Shown: positions 10,009 to 37,984 of the stretch, in pieces
Layout of the letters: each line of letters begins with the position of its first letter
Numbering within the stretch: position 1 is the first letter of the stretch
NCBI RefSeq assembly: GCF_019059575.1
Contig: NW_024882198.1
Coordinates: 60,001-124,000, forward strand
DNA: 64,000 nt
Reading direction: 5' to 3'
DNA from: Amphibalanus amphitrite
Lineage: Eukaryota > Arthropoda > Thecostraca > Balanomorpha > Balanidae
The notes under the pieces: generated by a model
Databases searched by the model: none
What the model was told of the DNA's origin: nothing
What the model saw: the letters and a program-made list of their open reading frames with translations, nothing else
Made by a program: the position numbers and the translations under genes

Positions 10009-13000
10009 GTGAGAGACTCGTCCAGGGACAGGTGAGAGACTCGTCCAGGTACAGGTGAGAGACTCGTTCAGGGACAGGTGAGAGACTCGTTCAGGGACAG
10101 GTGAGTGACTCGTCCAGGGACAGGTGAGACTACTTCAGGGACGGGTCAGTAACGGCAGCCGCCCGCAGGTATATTAAGCCAGTGGGTAGGTTGTTGTGTT
10201 GACCGGCGAAGCTGACCTTCCCTCGCCTCCTCCACCTATTCCCGACAGGCGTACCTAGCCAAGTTTGGCTGGGTGAGCACGACAGAGAGCCGGTTCGGGT
10301 CGCTGCAGTCGCTCTCCTCCAAACTGGCCGAGTTTCAACAGTTCGCCGGTCTGCCCGTCACTGGTCAGTGAGAGTGAGAGTGAGTTACTGAGTGAGTTAT
10401 GTCAGTTGCTGGTTGTTTTGTCATGTCGGGCATTGTTCAGCTATCTCGACGCTGTCAAATCACGGAAAGCTTATCATTCAACATAACGAGCGTGTAGCTC
10501 CGTTCTATTTATAAAGGTTGCATGCTGGACACTTTGCGAATCCAGGATGCATGTGGGCTAAAATATATAGACTCTCATTTGACACACGTTGTGACATACC
10601 ACCCTCTGGAGTAACGGCGGACATGATGCCCTTGAGAGTACCGACTTCCTCCAGCCGACAGTGGCATGGTCTGACCCCTGTTCCACACCGTACAGGGTGG
10701 TCTGACCCCTGTTCCACTCCGTACAGGGTGGTCTGACCCCTGTTCCACTCCGTACAGGGCTAATGGACGACACCACGGTGGCCAAGATGCGCCAGCCGCG
10801 CTGTGGGACACCCGACCACCCCGTCTCGAGGCGACGACACCGACGCAGGAAACGACACAACCTGCAGGGTCAGTGTGCCGCGCCGGGGGCATGAGCTCAG
10901 ATGACTACATTACCTCTTCTTACAGGCTGTCAGCAGACTGGATTGTAGACTGGAGTATGTCGCTTATCACGCACATTCAAGTGACACATCCTGTTCCATA
11001 TGCTCTCACACCCACCAGACATGCTAAACTGCGTGTTGAGCGGCACAGCCTAACATTCCAGTCAGGTGCTGGCCCGTAAGGCGTGGAACATCATTCTCTC
11101 CCCACCTAAAAGTGCACAAACAGCACGGGAACGGAAAGATCCACCAGGCCACTCCAAGAGCTCGCATCTCCTCACCCTGAATGGCGAGCAGCTCCCCACA
11201 GCGAGTCCTGGTGGTGGAGAGGAGAGGGGAGGTGTCGAACACCCCCCCCCCCCCTCCCTCCCACTGCGCGCGGGGACTGTCGGGTGCCCTGTCTGTCTGA
11301 CGTAGCGACAGCACCGCGGTATCAGCTGACAGAGCTCACATATCGCGCATACCGCGACCGCAGTGGCCCGGGTACCGAGTCGGCTCTATCGGATTCGGGG
11401 CGGGGCGCTGGTGGGGACTCACCACAGTCCACACTGCGCGGTGGGAGGGGACCATACATCAGGGGCGGGACACCGGACGGCTCTACAACAGGACAGCGAT
11501 GCAGTCGAGCCGAGGACTTTACCGGCAGATGTTATCTAGAGTGCACAAACGAGTTAAACTATTGCTCCCGCTCGCCTGACGCTCTCTCCCCGCCCACCCT
11601 CGGCAGGCTCCCGGTGGAGGAAGAGGGAGATCAAGTACAAGATCGTCAGCTGGCCCAGCGAGCGGGACCACCAGCGCACCCGGCAGGAGCTGCGGCAGGC
11701 CTTCCGCGCCTGGCGCGACGTCTCGGCCATGACCTTCACCGAGGTGGACGCCAGCTCCGACGTCAAGGCCGACATCACCATCGGGTCGGTACGGGGGCGT
11801 AATGCCAAATGTTTGATGCCGAGGACTAAATTGAACTTGTGTTATAATGATGCATGCGTGTATGTTGCCGGAAATACGTATTTTGAAAACAGACGACAGT
11901 GATGGGTCGACATTAACGATTTGTTAACAATCCACCTAGCTAATCTTCAAAATTAGGTGCTAATGATATCACTAATCAAGCTGACTCCGATCTAACCCCT
12001 GCAGGTTCGAATACAGCGACCACGGTGACGGCGAACCGTTCGACGGCCCCGGCGGCACGCTGGCGCACGCCTTCTTCCCGATCTACGGCGGCGACGCGCA
12101 CTTTGACAAGAGCGAGCCGTGGGTGATCGGTCCGACCACCGGCGAGGGGTTCGACCTGTTCACCGTGGCCACTCACGAGTTCGGTCACAGTCTGGGGCTG
12201 GCTCACAGTAACGAGACCACGGCACTGATGGCGCCCTTCTACCAGCCGCCCAGCCTCGACCGGGACATCGTCACACAGGACGACATAGAGGCCATCCAGG
12301 TAACTGGGACGACATTGAGGCCATCCAGGTAATATGGACCACATAGAAGCCATACAGGTAACATGAACGACATACAGGACGTCTAGGTAACCGGGACGAC
12401 ATAAAGGTCAATGGCCATCCAGATAAGCGGGACACAGGACGACATATAGGCCATCCAGGTAACTGGGACGACACAGAGACCATTCAGGTAACATGGACGA
12501 CATAGGACGACATATGTATAGGCCACCCAGGTAATAGGAACATTGTCAAACGCACAAAATACAGCGAAATATGAAATGGAGCATGCTGAAGCTGGACTGA
12601 TGACAAAAGTGGCCCAACGCATTGATGCATCAAACCAATGAGCTTCGCCAGGCTAAGCTAAGATGAAATGCTTCGCCCATGAAGCACGCTGTTGCATGCG
12701 TGTAATTGCTCATCCCTATTTGGAGCTTCACACGATAACGAGCTTGACATGATTACTGCATATCCTCCTTTTCCACCAGGAGCTGTACGGAAAGAACCCG
12801 GACAGGCTCGGTGACGACAGAGACAGAGCGGCTGACGACCATCAGGGGGGAGAGGCGGACCCGGCGCTCTGCCGGGAGGGCTCCTTGGACGCGCTGTTCA
12901 CGGTGACGGTCCGAGGCCGGTCGCGGACCTACCTGTTCAGAGGAGCGTCCTACTGGCGGCTGGCGGACGACGGCGTCATGGCCGGCTACCCGCGGGACAT

Positions 13001-14094
13001 CGCCGATAGGTGGGGAGGCGTGCCCGCCTATCTGGACGCCGTTCTGGTGTACAGCCCTCGGCCGGCTGCTGCGGACACCCTGTTCTTCTTCAAGGTAGCG
13101 CGGGTGTGCTTTATTATCGGGACTGGATGCTGGATGAGCTGTAGGTAAATGGGAGCCACTCCATCGATAATTCATTGAGTTTTTACCAGAGCTCATGGAT
13201 TCTCTTACGGTTTAATCAGTTCATGTGTTAGGGATATTTTCTGCATCAGCTAATTGCGTTTCCAACTGACACTTCTTGCTCGGTTGTCAGGGGACTAAAT
13301 TTATGTATGTTATTGTGCCATTTTTTTTTTTTTACTCCAGGCCTTTGCCCTGTCATTATTTGCGACACGTCAAGTCAGCTTCCCTAAAATATCCTTCTTT
13401 GTTTACCCCTGCAGGGTAGCCAAGTGTGGCGAATGACCGAAATGCCAATCGTCGACACGGGCTATCCAAAACGCATCTCGGAAGAGTTCAACGGCATCCC
13501 GAACAAAATCGACGCCGCCTTCACCTGGCGAAAGAACCACAAAATCTACTTCTTCAAGGGGTCCCAGTACTGGATGTTCGACTACGAACTGGCAAAGGCC
13601 GGCATTCGAGGTGTGAGAGACGTGTACCCAAAGAGCATTGACACTTGGGGTGGAATGCCAGACGATATCGACGCCGTCAACACGTGGAAGGACGGACGAA
13701 CGTACTTTTTCAAAGGAGACGACTACTACAAAATCAGTGATGCCAACATTCAGGTCAGTAGCTTAGCGATCAACATGTTCAAATCAAAGTACGAACCGTA
13801 AGACAAGACTTCTACGCTCATCAAATAAAAAATCACTCCAGCCGGACTTGCGTCAAAAGTCCCCGCAGATCGGCGTGTTACGGCGAGTTATATTTTCAAT
13901 TGCAGGTCTGAAAGTGTTCCGGGCCAGCATGAATAGGTACCCAAACGTCCACCGCGCTCCATCTCATGGCTTCCTCTGTGCGTTTGTTTCAGGTGTACCC
14001 GGACTACCCCCGCCGGACCGGGCCCGACTGGTTCGGATGTCCAGGCACCGAGGACTCGACAGAAGAGACGACCACCTCAGGGGTACGCTACTGA
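9874..14094 (+). CDS. MMP-a: matrix metalloproteinase, probably secreted, 529 aa
   Basis: A zinc endopeptidase that would cleave extracellular matrix and cell-surface proteins. Exons: 9874-10008, 10249-10363, 10758-10868, 11607-11784, 12005-12299, 12780-13094, 13415-13753, 13993-14094. All junctions are GT-AG and phases match MMP-b. In order: signal peptide ([19 protein letters not shown]), peptidoglycan-binding-like prodomain (AYLAKFGWV), cysteine switch PRCGTPD, furin-type site RRRKR, catalytic domain with [12 protein letters not shown] and Met-turn ALMAPFY, acidic hinge, four-bladed hemopexin domain closed by Cys in ALCREG and WFGCPG. It ends with a short Thr-rich tail, TTTSGVRY. The switch has Thr where Val is usual. 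No GPI signal follows, and the last exon cannot splice in phase to the MMP-b tail exon. Compared by type with Drosophila Mmp2 and vertebrate membrane-type MMPs; orthology is not proven. Confidence 0.85.
9988..10148 (+). repeat. 23-bp donor-site ladder, MMP-a exon 1/intron 1
   Basis: The last 21 bases of exon 1 plus the donor GT form a unit (GAGAGACTCGTCCAGGGACA then GGT) repeated about seven times, the last ones decayed. Most copies contain CAGGTGAG, a strong 5' splice site. The period is not a multiple of three, so use of the second or third donor would shift the frame. Confidence 0.9.
10668..10760 (+). repeat. 31-bp acceptor-site ladder before MMP-a exon 3
   Basis: Three copies of a unit containing GACCCCTGTTCCACTCCGTA followed by CAGGG. 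Candidate acceptor AGs lie at 10695, 10726 and 10757. The last joins in phase to the cysteine-switch exon; the others would add 31 or 62 bases and break the frame. Confidence 0.88.
12279..12535 (+). repeat. 29-bp donor-site ladder, MMP-a exon 5/intron 5
   Basis: The exon end coding DDIEAIQ plus the donor (GACGACATAGAGGCCATCCA, then GGTAACTGG) is repeated about eight times into the intron with drift. Several units keep CAGGTAA, a usable 5' splice site. The 29-bp period does not preserve frame. Confidence 0.9.
13799..13829 (+). promoter_or_regulatory. Possible intronic poly(A) end of MMP-a
   Basis: If exon 7 is not spliced at 13754, the frame runs 16 codons to TAA at 13799-13801, and AATAAA follows at 13824-13829. 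The transcript would end there and lack exon 8. MMP-b has the same arrangement. This is predicted from sequence only. Confidence 0.45.
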
Positions 14095-14718
14095 CCATTG
14101 GCCCACCAGCCAGAGCCGTGGACGGCATTGCGTCGTCTAGCGCTTAGGAAAGGGAAACCATGAAACGTACTCACATACCTCATTGATCATTGTAGTGATG
14201 CAGGCCAGTCATAGTGACGCAACAGGGTTGTGGTTGGAAATGAGTGAAATGACTGCTGCTCAGATGTGCAAATATAAAAAGCTGATGTGTGCAGCGTCTG
14301 TTACGGGTATACGGTATAAGATTAGCGATCAGTAGCGGAGACTCGAATATGTTGACGGTAGATCGGCTTTTCAGCTTTGGTGCAGAGTGTATGGATAAAA
14401 CGGACCTAACCAAATCTAAGATGAAGCTTGCTTAGTGGATCATTTCCGAATTATACGGGACACTTCTGCAAATCTCTGAGAGTCAAGCGCAACCACCGGA
14501 GTTTTTTTTTTAATCAGCAATACTGTGGAGCGCGGCAGATGAGGTCTACCTGCCGCGGTATCCGCACTATCACTCAATAAGCCCGCCACGCGCCGTGGCA
14601 CGCGCCGGGCGGGGGCGTGCCGCCCGGTCGGCCGTCGTCGGTGGGCGCTGCCGGCCCGCCGGCGGGGTCGGAGCCGCCAGTCGGTCGTCGGCAGCGGCGC
14701 CCGCTCCCCGCGCCGGTG
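14095..14718. other. Short spacer between the two MMP genes
   Basis: Only about 620 bases separate the MMP-a stop from the MMP-b start. No other gene is seen. From about 14660 the sequence matches the region upstream of MMP-a exon 1, so the MMP-b 5' UTR and core promoter probably lie here. Confidence 0.45.
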
Positions 14719-27163
<12,445 letters not shown>

Positions 27164-27263
27164 GACGGCTGTATGTGGGTGACACAGCAGCCTGCTGCTG
27201 CCGCTGCTGGCAGTCCTGGCAGCGAGGCAGCTCTGAGAAGGCTGTATGTGGGTGACACTGCTA

Positions 27264-30633
<3,370 letters not shown>

Positions 30634-30869
30634 ACATTCATCAGTGGCGCAGCCAGGGGGGGGGGGGGTGAAAGGGGTGAGATCTCACCCCCGTCTCTTA
30701 TCCTAGGGGCCCACCGTCGATTCGAACTGTAACGTTATGCAGCCTGACAATCTTTTTATCACTAATGTCAAGGTCCGCCATAGGACTGAAAAACAGTCTT
30801 CAGGCCTGATAGCCCCCCCCCCCCCTTAGGATATATAGTCCCATTTTATGTTTTAAGGGGTGATCCAAG

Positions 30870-31660
30870 GCCCGATTGAACTAATCCAAGGCCTAGGAGG
30901 GCCCGTTCCATGGCATGAAAGGGCCATTTCAGGCCTAAGAGGGTCCATTTCAGGTATGTGAGGGCCCATTTCAGGCCTGAAGGGGCCCAGTTGAAGCTTG
31001 AGAGGGCCCAATTCAGTCCCTAGAGGGCCTGTTTGAGGCTTGAGAGGGGCCATTTCAGGCCTGAGAGGGCCCATTTCAGGCCTGAAGGGGTCCATTTCAG
31101 GCCCTAGATGGCATGCTTGAGGCCTGATAGGGCCCATTTCAGGCCTGAGAGGGGCCCATTTCAGGCCTGAGAGGGGCCCATTTCAGGCCTGAGAGGGGCC
31201 CATTTTTGGCCTGAGGGGGCCATTTCAAGCTTGAGAGGGCTCATTTCATGCCCTAGAGGGCCTGTTTGAGGCCAGAGAGGGCCCGTTTTAGGCCAGAGAG
31301 GGCCCGTTTGAGGCCAGAGAGGGCCCATTTCAGGCATAAGAGGCACCATTTCAGACCTGAGAGGGCCCAGTTACGGTATGAGGGGCCAGGGGGCCCTTTT
31401 TCGACATGATAGGGACCATTTACGGGCTGAGGGGGCCCATTTCAGGTCTGAGGGCCCATTTCAGGTCTGAGAGGGCTAATGTCAGGCCTGAGAGGGCCCA
31501 TTTCAGGCCCTAGAGGACCTATTTGAGGCCTGAGAGGGTCCACTTCAGGCCTGAGAGGGGCCCATTTCAGGCCTGAAAAGACTCATCCCAGGAATGAAAG
31601 GATCATCCTATGTGTGGGAGGGTCCGTACTCCGTGCCTGGTCTGGGTCTGAGAGGGCCTA
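30870..31660. repeat. 21-bp minisatellite, GGGCCCATTTCAGGCCTGAGA type
   Basis: About 35 units with a 21-base period. Like the array at 3875-5230, the conserved heart is CAGGCCTG. Degenerate traces (GAGGGCCC words) continue to about 32800. Confidence 0.88.
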
Positions 31661-31821
31661 TCCCAATCCTGATTGAGCCGATATCATGTTTGATATAGGT
31701 CAACTCACCACATGTATATTGATGGCCCAGTTCATGTCTAATGGGCCCATCTCAAGACTCAGATATTTTATGCTTCAGGAAGCCTACCCCAAGCGTGAGG
31801 GGGCCCATAGAGGTTTTTGAG

Positions 31822-33448
31822 CATTAGCGTCGCCACGGGGGGGGGCAAGCGGGGCAGCTTGCCCCCCCCCCCAACCTCGGACCGGGCACCCCCTGAGATC
31901 GATACAGATCCGATGAGATTTTGGAGTCGGGGAAAAAAATGGGGGTACCTTTCTGAGAATGTCCGTGAGGTCAGACTCGGTTGGAGCGTGCAGTTTAAAC
32001 CAGAGTCTGACTCGCAGTCGCCAAAATCTTCAAGACTCCGAGTCCAGACTCGGAAATGTCAATGCTGTGATTCATTCCATGTTCCTAGTTCGTTCTTTAT
32101 TACATTTTACAGCTGATTTTCATAAGTTTTGGAGTGCTGACACAATTTTCGTTCAAAGCGTGAAACGAAATCTTCGGGGCCTTTCTCAACTCTCGCCAAA
32201 TGTCTGCGACAGGCTCAATTACCGTGCAAGTGTCGCAGGGCTCATGAGCTTGCTTTAAACAAAGCCTCCTAAGGAGCTCCACTGAGCCCTAAAGAAGCTT
32301 TCAGAGGGCCCAAACGGGCCTCTGAAAGTCCCACTGGTGTCCATGTTCTCTGAGGGCCCATACAGGGATCTTTGAGCCTTCGAACATTTCTGAGAACCTT
32401 AACTGGCCTCTGATAGTTCAGCCAAACTTTTGAGGCGACAGACTTTGCTAACCCCAAGCCGGCATCTGAGGGGTCGCAGCTCACGTGTCCCTCACATGTG
32501 TTGAGGTCCGCAACACATGTTTATTATGTCCCTGCGTAAGGTCCTTAGGGATTCGACACAGACCCCGAGGGTTCACACTGTTATCCGAGGGCTCCAGGCT
32601 CACCCTGGGCCTAGTTTCTTAGCGCCCGCCGCCCACACTGGCTTCTGAGGGCCCCACCTTGGGCTCGGAAAGCCCTAAAGCACCACGTACACGTAAATAT
32701 TTGAGGTGACCCACGCCGATCTCCGGGATCCTAAGCATGCTTCTGAGAGTCAGCACTGACCCTGAGTGGCCTGAAATGGCCTGGAAGTCCCAAACCTATC
32801 TCTAAGGGATCCCTTGCCGCTATGCCGTGCGTAACTTTTGGTTCCGTATAACAGTATTTGTTCGCGTTTGCAGCGCTTCCCTTCACACGAAAAACGAGAA
32901 ACTTTTGTTCACACTCGAGTGAACAAAACACTTCCTCTCACTTGAGCAAAGATGAATTACTTCCGATTCACACTTCCGACATTCACTCTCCGCCGAATGC
33001 CCAACTTAGCTACGATCGGTGGCTGGGATAAGTCCTATGCATTTCACGTAAAACCTCTGCATGCATGCGTGAATGGTGGTTTTAGCAGGGTGATCCGATT
33101 AAATGGAGCGTTTTTCACCTTTTTCTGGGTAATGATCATGAGCGTCGAGCGTCTACACAGGGGCCCTCTGCAGTGCGTCGGCAATCGCAGCCACTATACA
33201 TACTCGTATACTATAATTCTACCAGTCGTTTTTGTCATAACATTTAAAAATTTCGAATTTTTCTGTAAAAAAATTACATGTCATAGCTAGAAGAAAACCT
33301 TTGTCAACATCGGATTCCTCGCACCATTGCGCGTCGAATGATATGTAAAACGAGTGAGTAAAGACTGGGGAAAGGCAAGTTTTAAGTTTTAACACAAAAG
33401 TTGATTTTGCCCCCCCCCCCCAACCGAAAATCTCTGGCGACGCCTATG
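31822..33448. mobile_element. Nested hAT-type element, 1.63 kb
   Basis: Imperfect inverted ends CATTAGCGTCGCCA and the complement of CATAGGCGTCGCCA, with poly-G/poly-C tracts just inside. TTTTTGAG flanks both sides (31814-31821 and 33449-33456), an exact 8-bp duplication. It inserted into the 30642-35194 element. No transposase is visible. Confidence 0.78.
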
Positions 33449-33949
33449 TTTTTGAGGCTCATGGAGGTCCCGCAGTACGATATGTCAGCCTCTGAGAAAG
33501 CCATGCAGGGCCCCACCACACGGTGGGTGTCTGGGGAGGGGTCAGGTCGGGTCACTGAGCAGGAGAACCAAGCGGTGTTAAGATGCCAAGCCGACATCTG
33601 AAAATTCCTCTTCTCTTCAGGTCTGTGCCTGCCTCACCGCCCGGCCCCACCCTGACGTCTAGGGGTTTGACGCCTAGGTATTCATCAGGACTTCACACCG
33701 GTCCATGATGGCTCCAAACTGACACCCGAGGCTCCTGCACCGGCTTTTGAGGGGCCCACCGACCTCTGATAGCCACCACGCAGGTCTCAAAAGACCATGT
33801 CGATTGTTGATATCTAAACCCCCAAGTCTTGGAAGGCCTGTGCTCTATGCAGATTTTTGAGGGCTTTACGTGGGCTTGTAAACATCCCGAACTGGCTCTA
33901 GCCTAGCTCGACCGCGCCCCGCAGAGCAGGGCCCCAGGCTTTCCAGTTT

Positions 33950-34925
33950 TACGCCCCTGAGGGGTGTTTGAATATTCCCTTCTAACCCGACTCCAGGGTC
34001 ACGTAGCGACAAGTGCGGTGGTAGGCAGCTTTCTAAAGAGCGTCGAAAATCATGGAGAAATTACTTCAGTTATGTTGCAGTTCAGACCAAAGCCCACGTC
34101 ATCATGTTCATTGAAGGAAAAGTTTCGCCTATTTCGACACTCGAGGACATATAAAGCTATAGCGCGCTGAAAGTGGGTTCGATAGCTCTCTAACGCGTGC
34201 AATCAGCCATGGGCGGGGGGGGGGGGGGGCGTATCGGCCAAACCCGATCATATTTTAAGAAGGCTAGAAAGACGAGAAAAGCAACAGATCGCTGTAGGAT
34301 GCTTCAGAATCGTAGAGGTCATTTTTCGATTAGGTCATCGCTGAGGTCATTAAAGATGAAAATATGATAAAATTATGATAAACACAAAGACAAGATTACG
34401 ACGAAAAAATTCCTGTTTTTATATTTTCACAAATAACCGTTACCGTATAACTCGTAAACCAAAGAGCTAGAGCTTCGCGGAACAACTCATTCGATAGGCC
34501 TTTCAAAACGCTTTCGCTTTTAAGATTTGACCTCAATGCCTCATGTCAAGTTTGGCAACAGAGCAGAGGGCGAAACCATCTAAATAGTCGCATTTTACCA
34601 AAATAGTTTTGCTAATTGCTAAGAATTTTTCCAAGAACTTTGGTGAAAAAATTATGAGACATTTACTTTGTCATCATTCTCTCGTTAACATACATCGAAT
34701 GTTAACACCTATAATTTCCATTAAAAAGTTCAACTTCAAAATGTGACCGCAGATCAAGGTCAAGCCCTTACTTGAGAAGTTCATGATGGTCATCAACTGA
34801 TCCGAATGAATGATTAACACCTTCAAGACAATTTCATTACTCTACCTCGTCTCCTATATCAAAAGAAATAGTCGAAAAACTGATGTTGAGCTTTTTTAAA
34901 AGCTTTTTGACCTAGCCCGACCATT
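33950..34925. mobile_element. Decayed relative of the TTAA/CCCGCG family
   Basis: The order of words matches copy B at 38560-39100 (GGGTGTTTGAA, GGTCACGTAGCGACA, AAAGAGCGTC, then GCTAGAGC/CGCGGAA) at low identity. Its ends are not recognisable. It is older than the other copies and lies inside the large hAT-type element. Confidence 0.5.
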
Positions 34926-35202
34926 TGAGTGGCCGCTGGCCATGAATTGCACGCTGTCCATCAAATATGGGCAGAATGGTCGTGTTTCTGTAAATATGCT
35001 GTTGTTTTTTACGTGCCTCTTCAGATCAAGAGATATTTGTCCTTTCCCCCGATTTGGCTGGTTATTATCAGGACAATGATCTGTCCTTTCGTTGTTGGTA
35101 AGGGGCCCCCATTAGGTTGAGGGGGCCCACTTTGCTGGGGGGCCCATCGCGAACGTCTCTCACCCCCGTCGCCAGAGTTCTGGCTGCGCCACTGACATTC
35201 AT

Positions 35203-37984
35203 TCAATCGCACTTTCACTTGACAAAGGGCTCCTGTACCGGATTTCATTTAGCCCTTTATCAGCCACCGATGTTTCAGCGTAATAGTTCGATACTCGGTT
35301 CTGATCGACAGTGGCGAGGCTGAGCTATAGAACTCCGTCGAGGCAAACAGTCCTTAGCAGAGCCGACGTTCAGCACACGCCAAACTTTGCCACAAAGCTG
35401 AAACTCGTACGTAGGCAACTTAAGGCAAGGGAAACTCGTACCGCGCACGTAGGTACAGCGCAAAGCGATCAAAGCAGCAAAACACTCATTGAAGCTAGCA
35501 GCGTGAGCGCTTGCTTAGCGTAGCAATCATATGGTGCAAGTGGTAACGCTTGTTGTTTCGCGATACCATCAATTTGATACGGGAACTGCTCAAGTGCTCA
35601 AGGAGCTTTTAACTTTGTTCCAGGCCGAGTGAGCGCTTAGTAAATGTCGTCTTCCAAGGGGCTTGCTGGCAGGAATGGTTTTAAGTATCGTATGCTGTTT
35701 TTGCGCTGGGCAATTAGCCTGATTGGATTATTATGAAATCGCCCGGAAAAATACCCGCAGCAACGGGCCGTTATTATTCTCCTGCATAAAACATAGACAA
35801 CGCTGCGATCGCCGATCGCGTCCGTCTTATCAGCGCCAATCGGTTAATATGCACTATGCAGGATCGCCTAATGTGTGCGTGACTGAGCTAAACAGCTAGA
35901 CCCAAGGTTAAGTTTTTTTCAGAACATTGTGGAAAAATGATTGACGAGGTGTCATTGCAATTGTGAGCCTTCGTTTTGGTAGCACTGAAAAATATCTGGT
36001 TTCATTGAATGTTTTCGCATAGCCTCGTTCCCTTTTTGTTTACTTTCATTCCTGTGCAGATTGCAAGGGAAATTGCTTCCCATTGCTAATAGGTGTTGTG
36101 TTGCTGGACTAAGGCGACACTGGACAGTAGTAACCGCGAAAGGTAGGTATAGAAAAAGTTACGCGGCCGCCTTTTTCTAGCTCTCCTAAAAATACAAAAT
36201 GAGCCTCTTCCGCACATTATCATAAACAAACAATAACACCGATAACAGACCACACACATAACCGATAGGTTACCTCGTCCGCCCGATATGAAAACCGCAT
36301 TACTAGTGGAAGCGGCCTTACCATCGACAATACAGAACATTGGCCAACATGTCGCTGTTGAGTACAGCACCAGGATGTGGCTTCCTAGCCCGGGGCACCG
36401 GTATCCACACGGCGTGGTGCGGCGTGGTCCTACTATCAGCGCATCCACCAGCCCCAATCTTGGTCCGGTAACCACTGGGCACCGACCGCCGACCGTCCAG
36501 GGCCGAGCCGACGCGACGGGGACAACAAATACCACCTGGGGCTCCGGTAAACCCACAGCCACGCTCAACTCCGGACCCAGATCACACCGTCAGTTGGGGT
36601 ACGGTACGGTATTCGCGGCGTGGTGTGACTATTGTTCCGACACGGAGCGGCGTATTCCGATCAGTCAGCCGGGAAAACCCGTCCGTGCGACGGCATACGC
36701 TCTAAATGCCTTGCTCTACACTCACTCTCTGACACTGCGGGAAAGGGCACGACCTGACACTCACAGCGGAACCTGTCTGAATCAAACGCCTAATTACCAT
36801 GACAATCAGCCGCTCGAACTGTTTGTCAATGCCGCAGGGCCCGGTGTCAGTGGTGCGGTGTTCGGTGCCAGATATCGGCTGGATCGAGGTGACATCCGAT
36901 CGAGTTGAGTAGACGCACGGGACGCGAACTTTCCAAAGAGCGGGGAGGAAAAGAGGGCGGAGTCGGGACACGGGGCTGCGAGGTCGGCGTGTGATACGCA
37001 CAAAACGCGCAGCGCGCACCGGCACAGCCGCCGGAACCGGAGATAGCGCCACTCGTCGGCCATTAATCCTCTTAACGAGTTAGATAATGAAACAATGATA
37101 CGCTTTAGGGGCGCTGCGGAGTTCTGCGTATGGGCGTCATCATCAGAATGAAAGTCATGCTAACCTCGAAGTGACAAAAAGCGCCCGAAACGAGCGACTG
37201 ATTCCGCGAAAGACATTTGACCAAAGCGCCACCTAGAGCACAGCTTTCGAAAAAGACCACTAGGCGTTCTGCGGTCAGAAGTTTCAGGAATGGAAAATCA
37301 GCTCTTCCAAGATTACTTTACTCATAGCCTCTTCAGCCGCGGCAGCGTTGCATGAAGTGCTGAAAAGTGCGTTTTTGCTATCAGCTAATGTCAGCTGTTT
37401 CGAGAGAAATTCTCCCTCTAATCCACTGCGAATCCATGTTGCAGGAAGGGGAAATCGCTCCATTCTCATCTTCACCATGATTAACGGTGTAACGTTCAAT
37501 TGAAACCCAATGTCATGTGAATTGTTTTGTGTTCGCGCGCTGATAATGCTGCCAATAGAACAATGTTCCTGTGGTTGGAGTGTGCAGCACGACCTCACAT
37601 CCTCACGTCATGTTACGTGTTTCAAATCCTGCCGGACCGACATCTGCCGTCCTGTCGAGCTCCAGTCACCCTCCCATCCGCCACCTGTCGGCGTACTCTC
37701 AGATCCGTTCAGAATCCTCACCAAACCTCCACCCTCAACAACCATAGTCTTCTCCCTCCTGTCCTTGACACGATAACCCCTCCCCAACCATCGGAGCCAA
37801 TTAACCCTGATAGACCGAGAAAAACGACCATCCTCGGTCCTCGATACTCAGGACCCAGCGGTCGGAAGCAACCCGTGTCAGATTGTGAAAAGCGACCAAG
37901 CTGTCCTCTCCAACTCCGTCGAACCCAGCCCGAGAGAAACACTGCCAGTACCGCATCGCCGGTGTATTGGTGAGTCGTCACACG
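35203..37984. other. Intergenic stretch downstream of RPS7
   Basis: No gene, RNA or transposon end recognised. A 206-codon open frame at 36288-36908 has no recognisable domain and is not called. No AATAAA was found on the minus strand near the RPS7 stop. Confidence 0.35.

Larger units (their letters stand above)
30642..35194. mobile_element. hAT-type element, 4.55 kb, 8-bp target duplication
   Basis: Inverted ends CAGTGGCGCAGCCAG (30642) and its complement (ending 35194). The flanking 8 bases are identical: ACATTCAT at 30634-30641 and 35195-35202. No transposase was found inside. The interior holds a 21-bp array, a nested second hAT-type element and a degraded TTAA/CCCGCG-related segment. 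Confidence 0.85.

Noticed and set aside
36288..36908. 206-residue open frame
   Set aside because: No domain, signal or splice support; the overlapping minus-strand frame is equally open, so it looks like chance.
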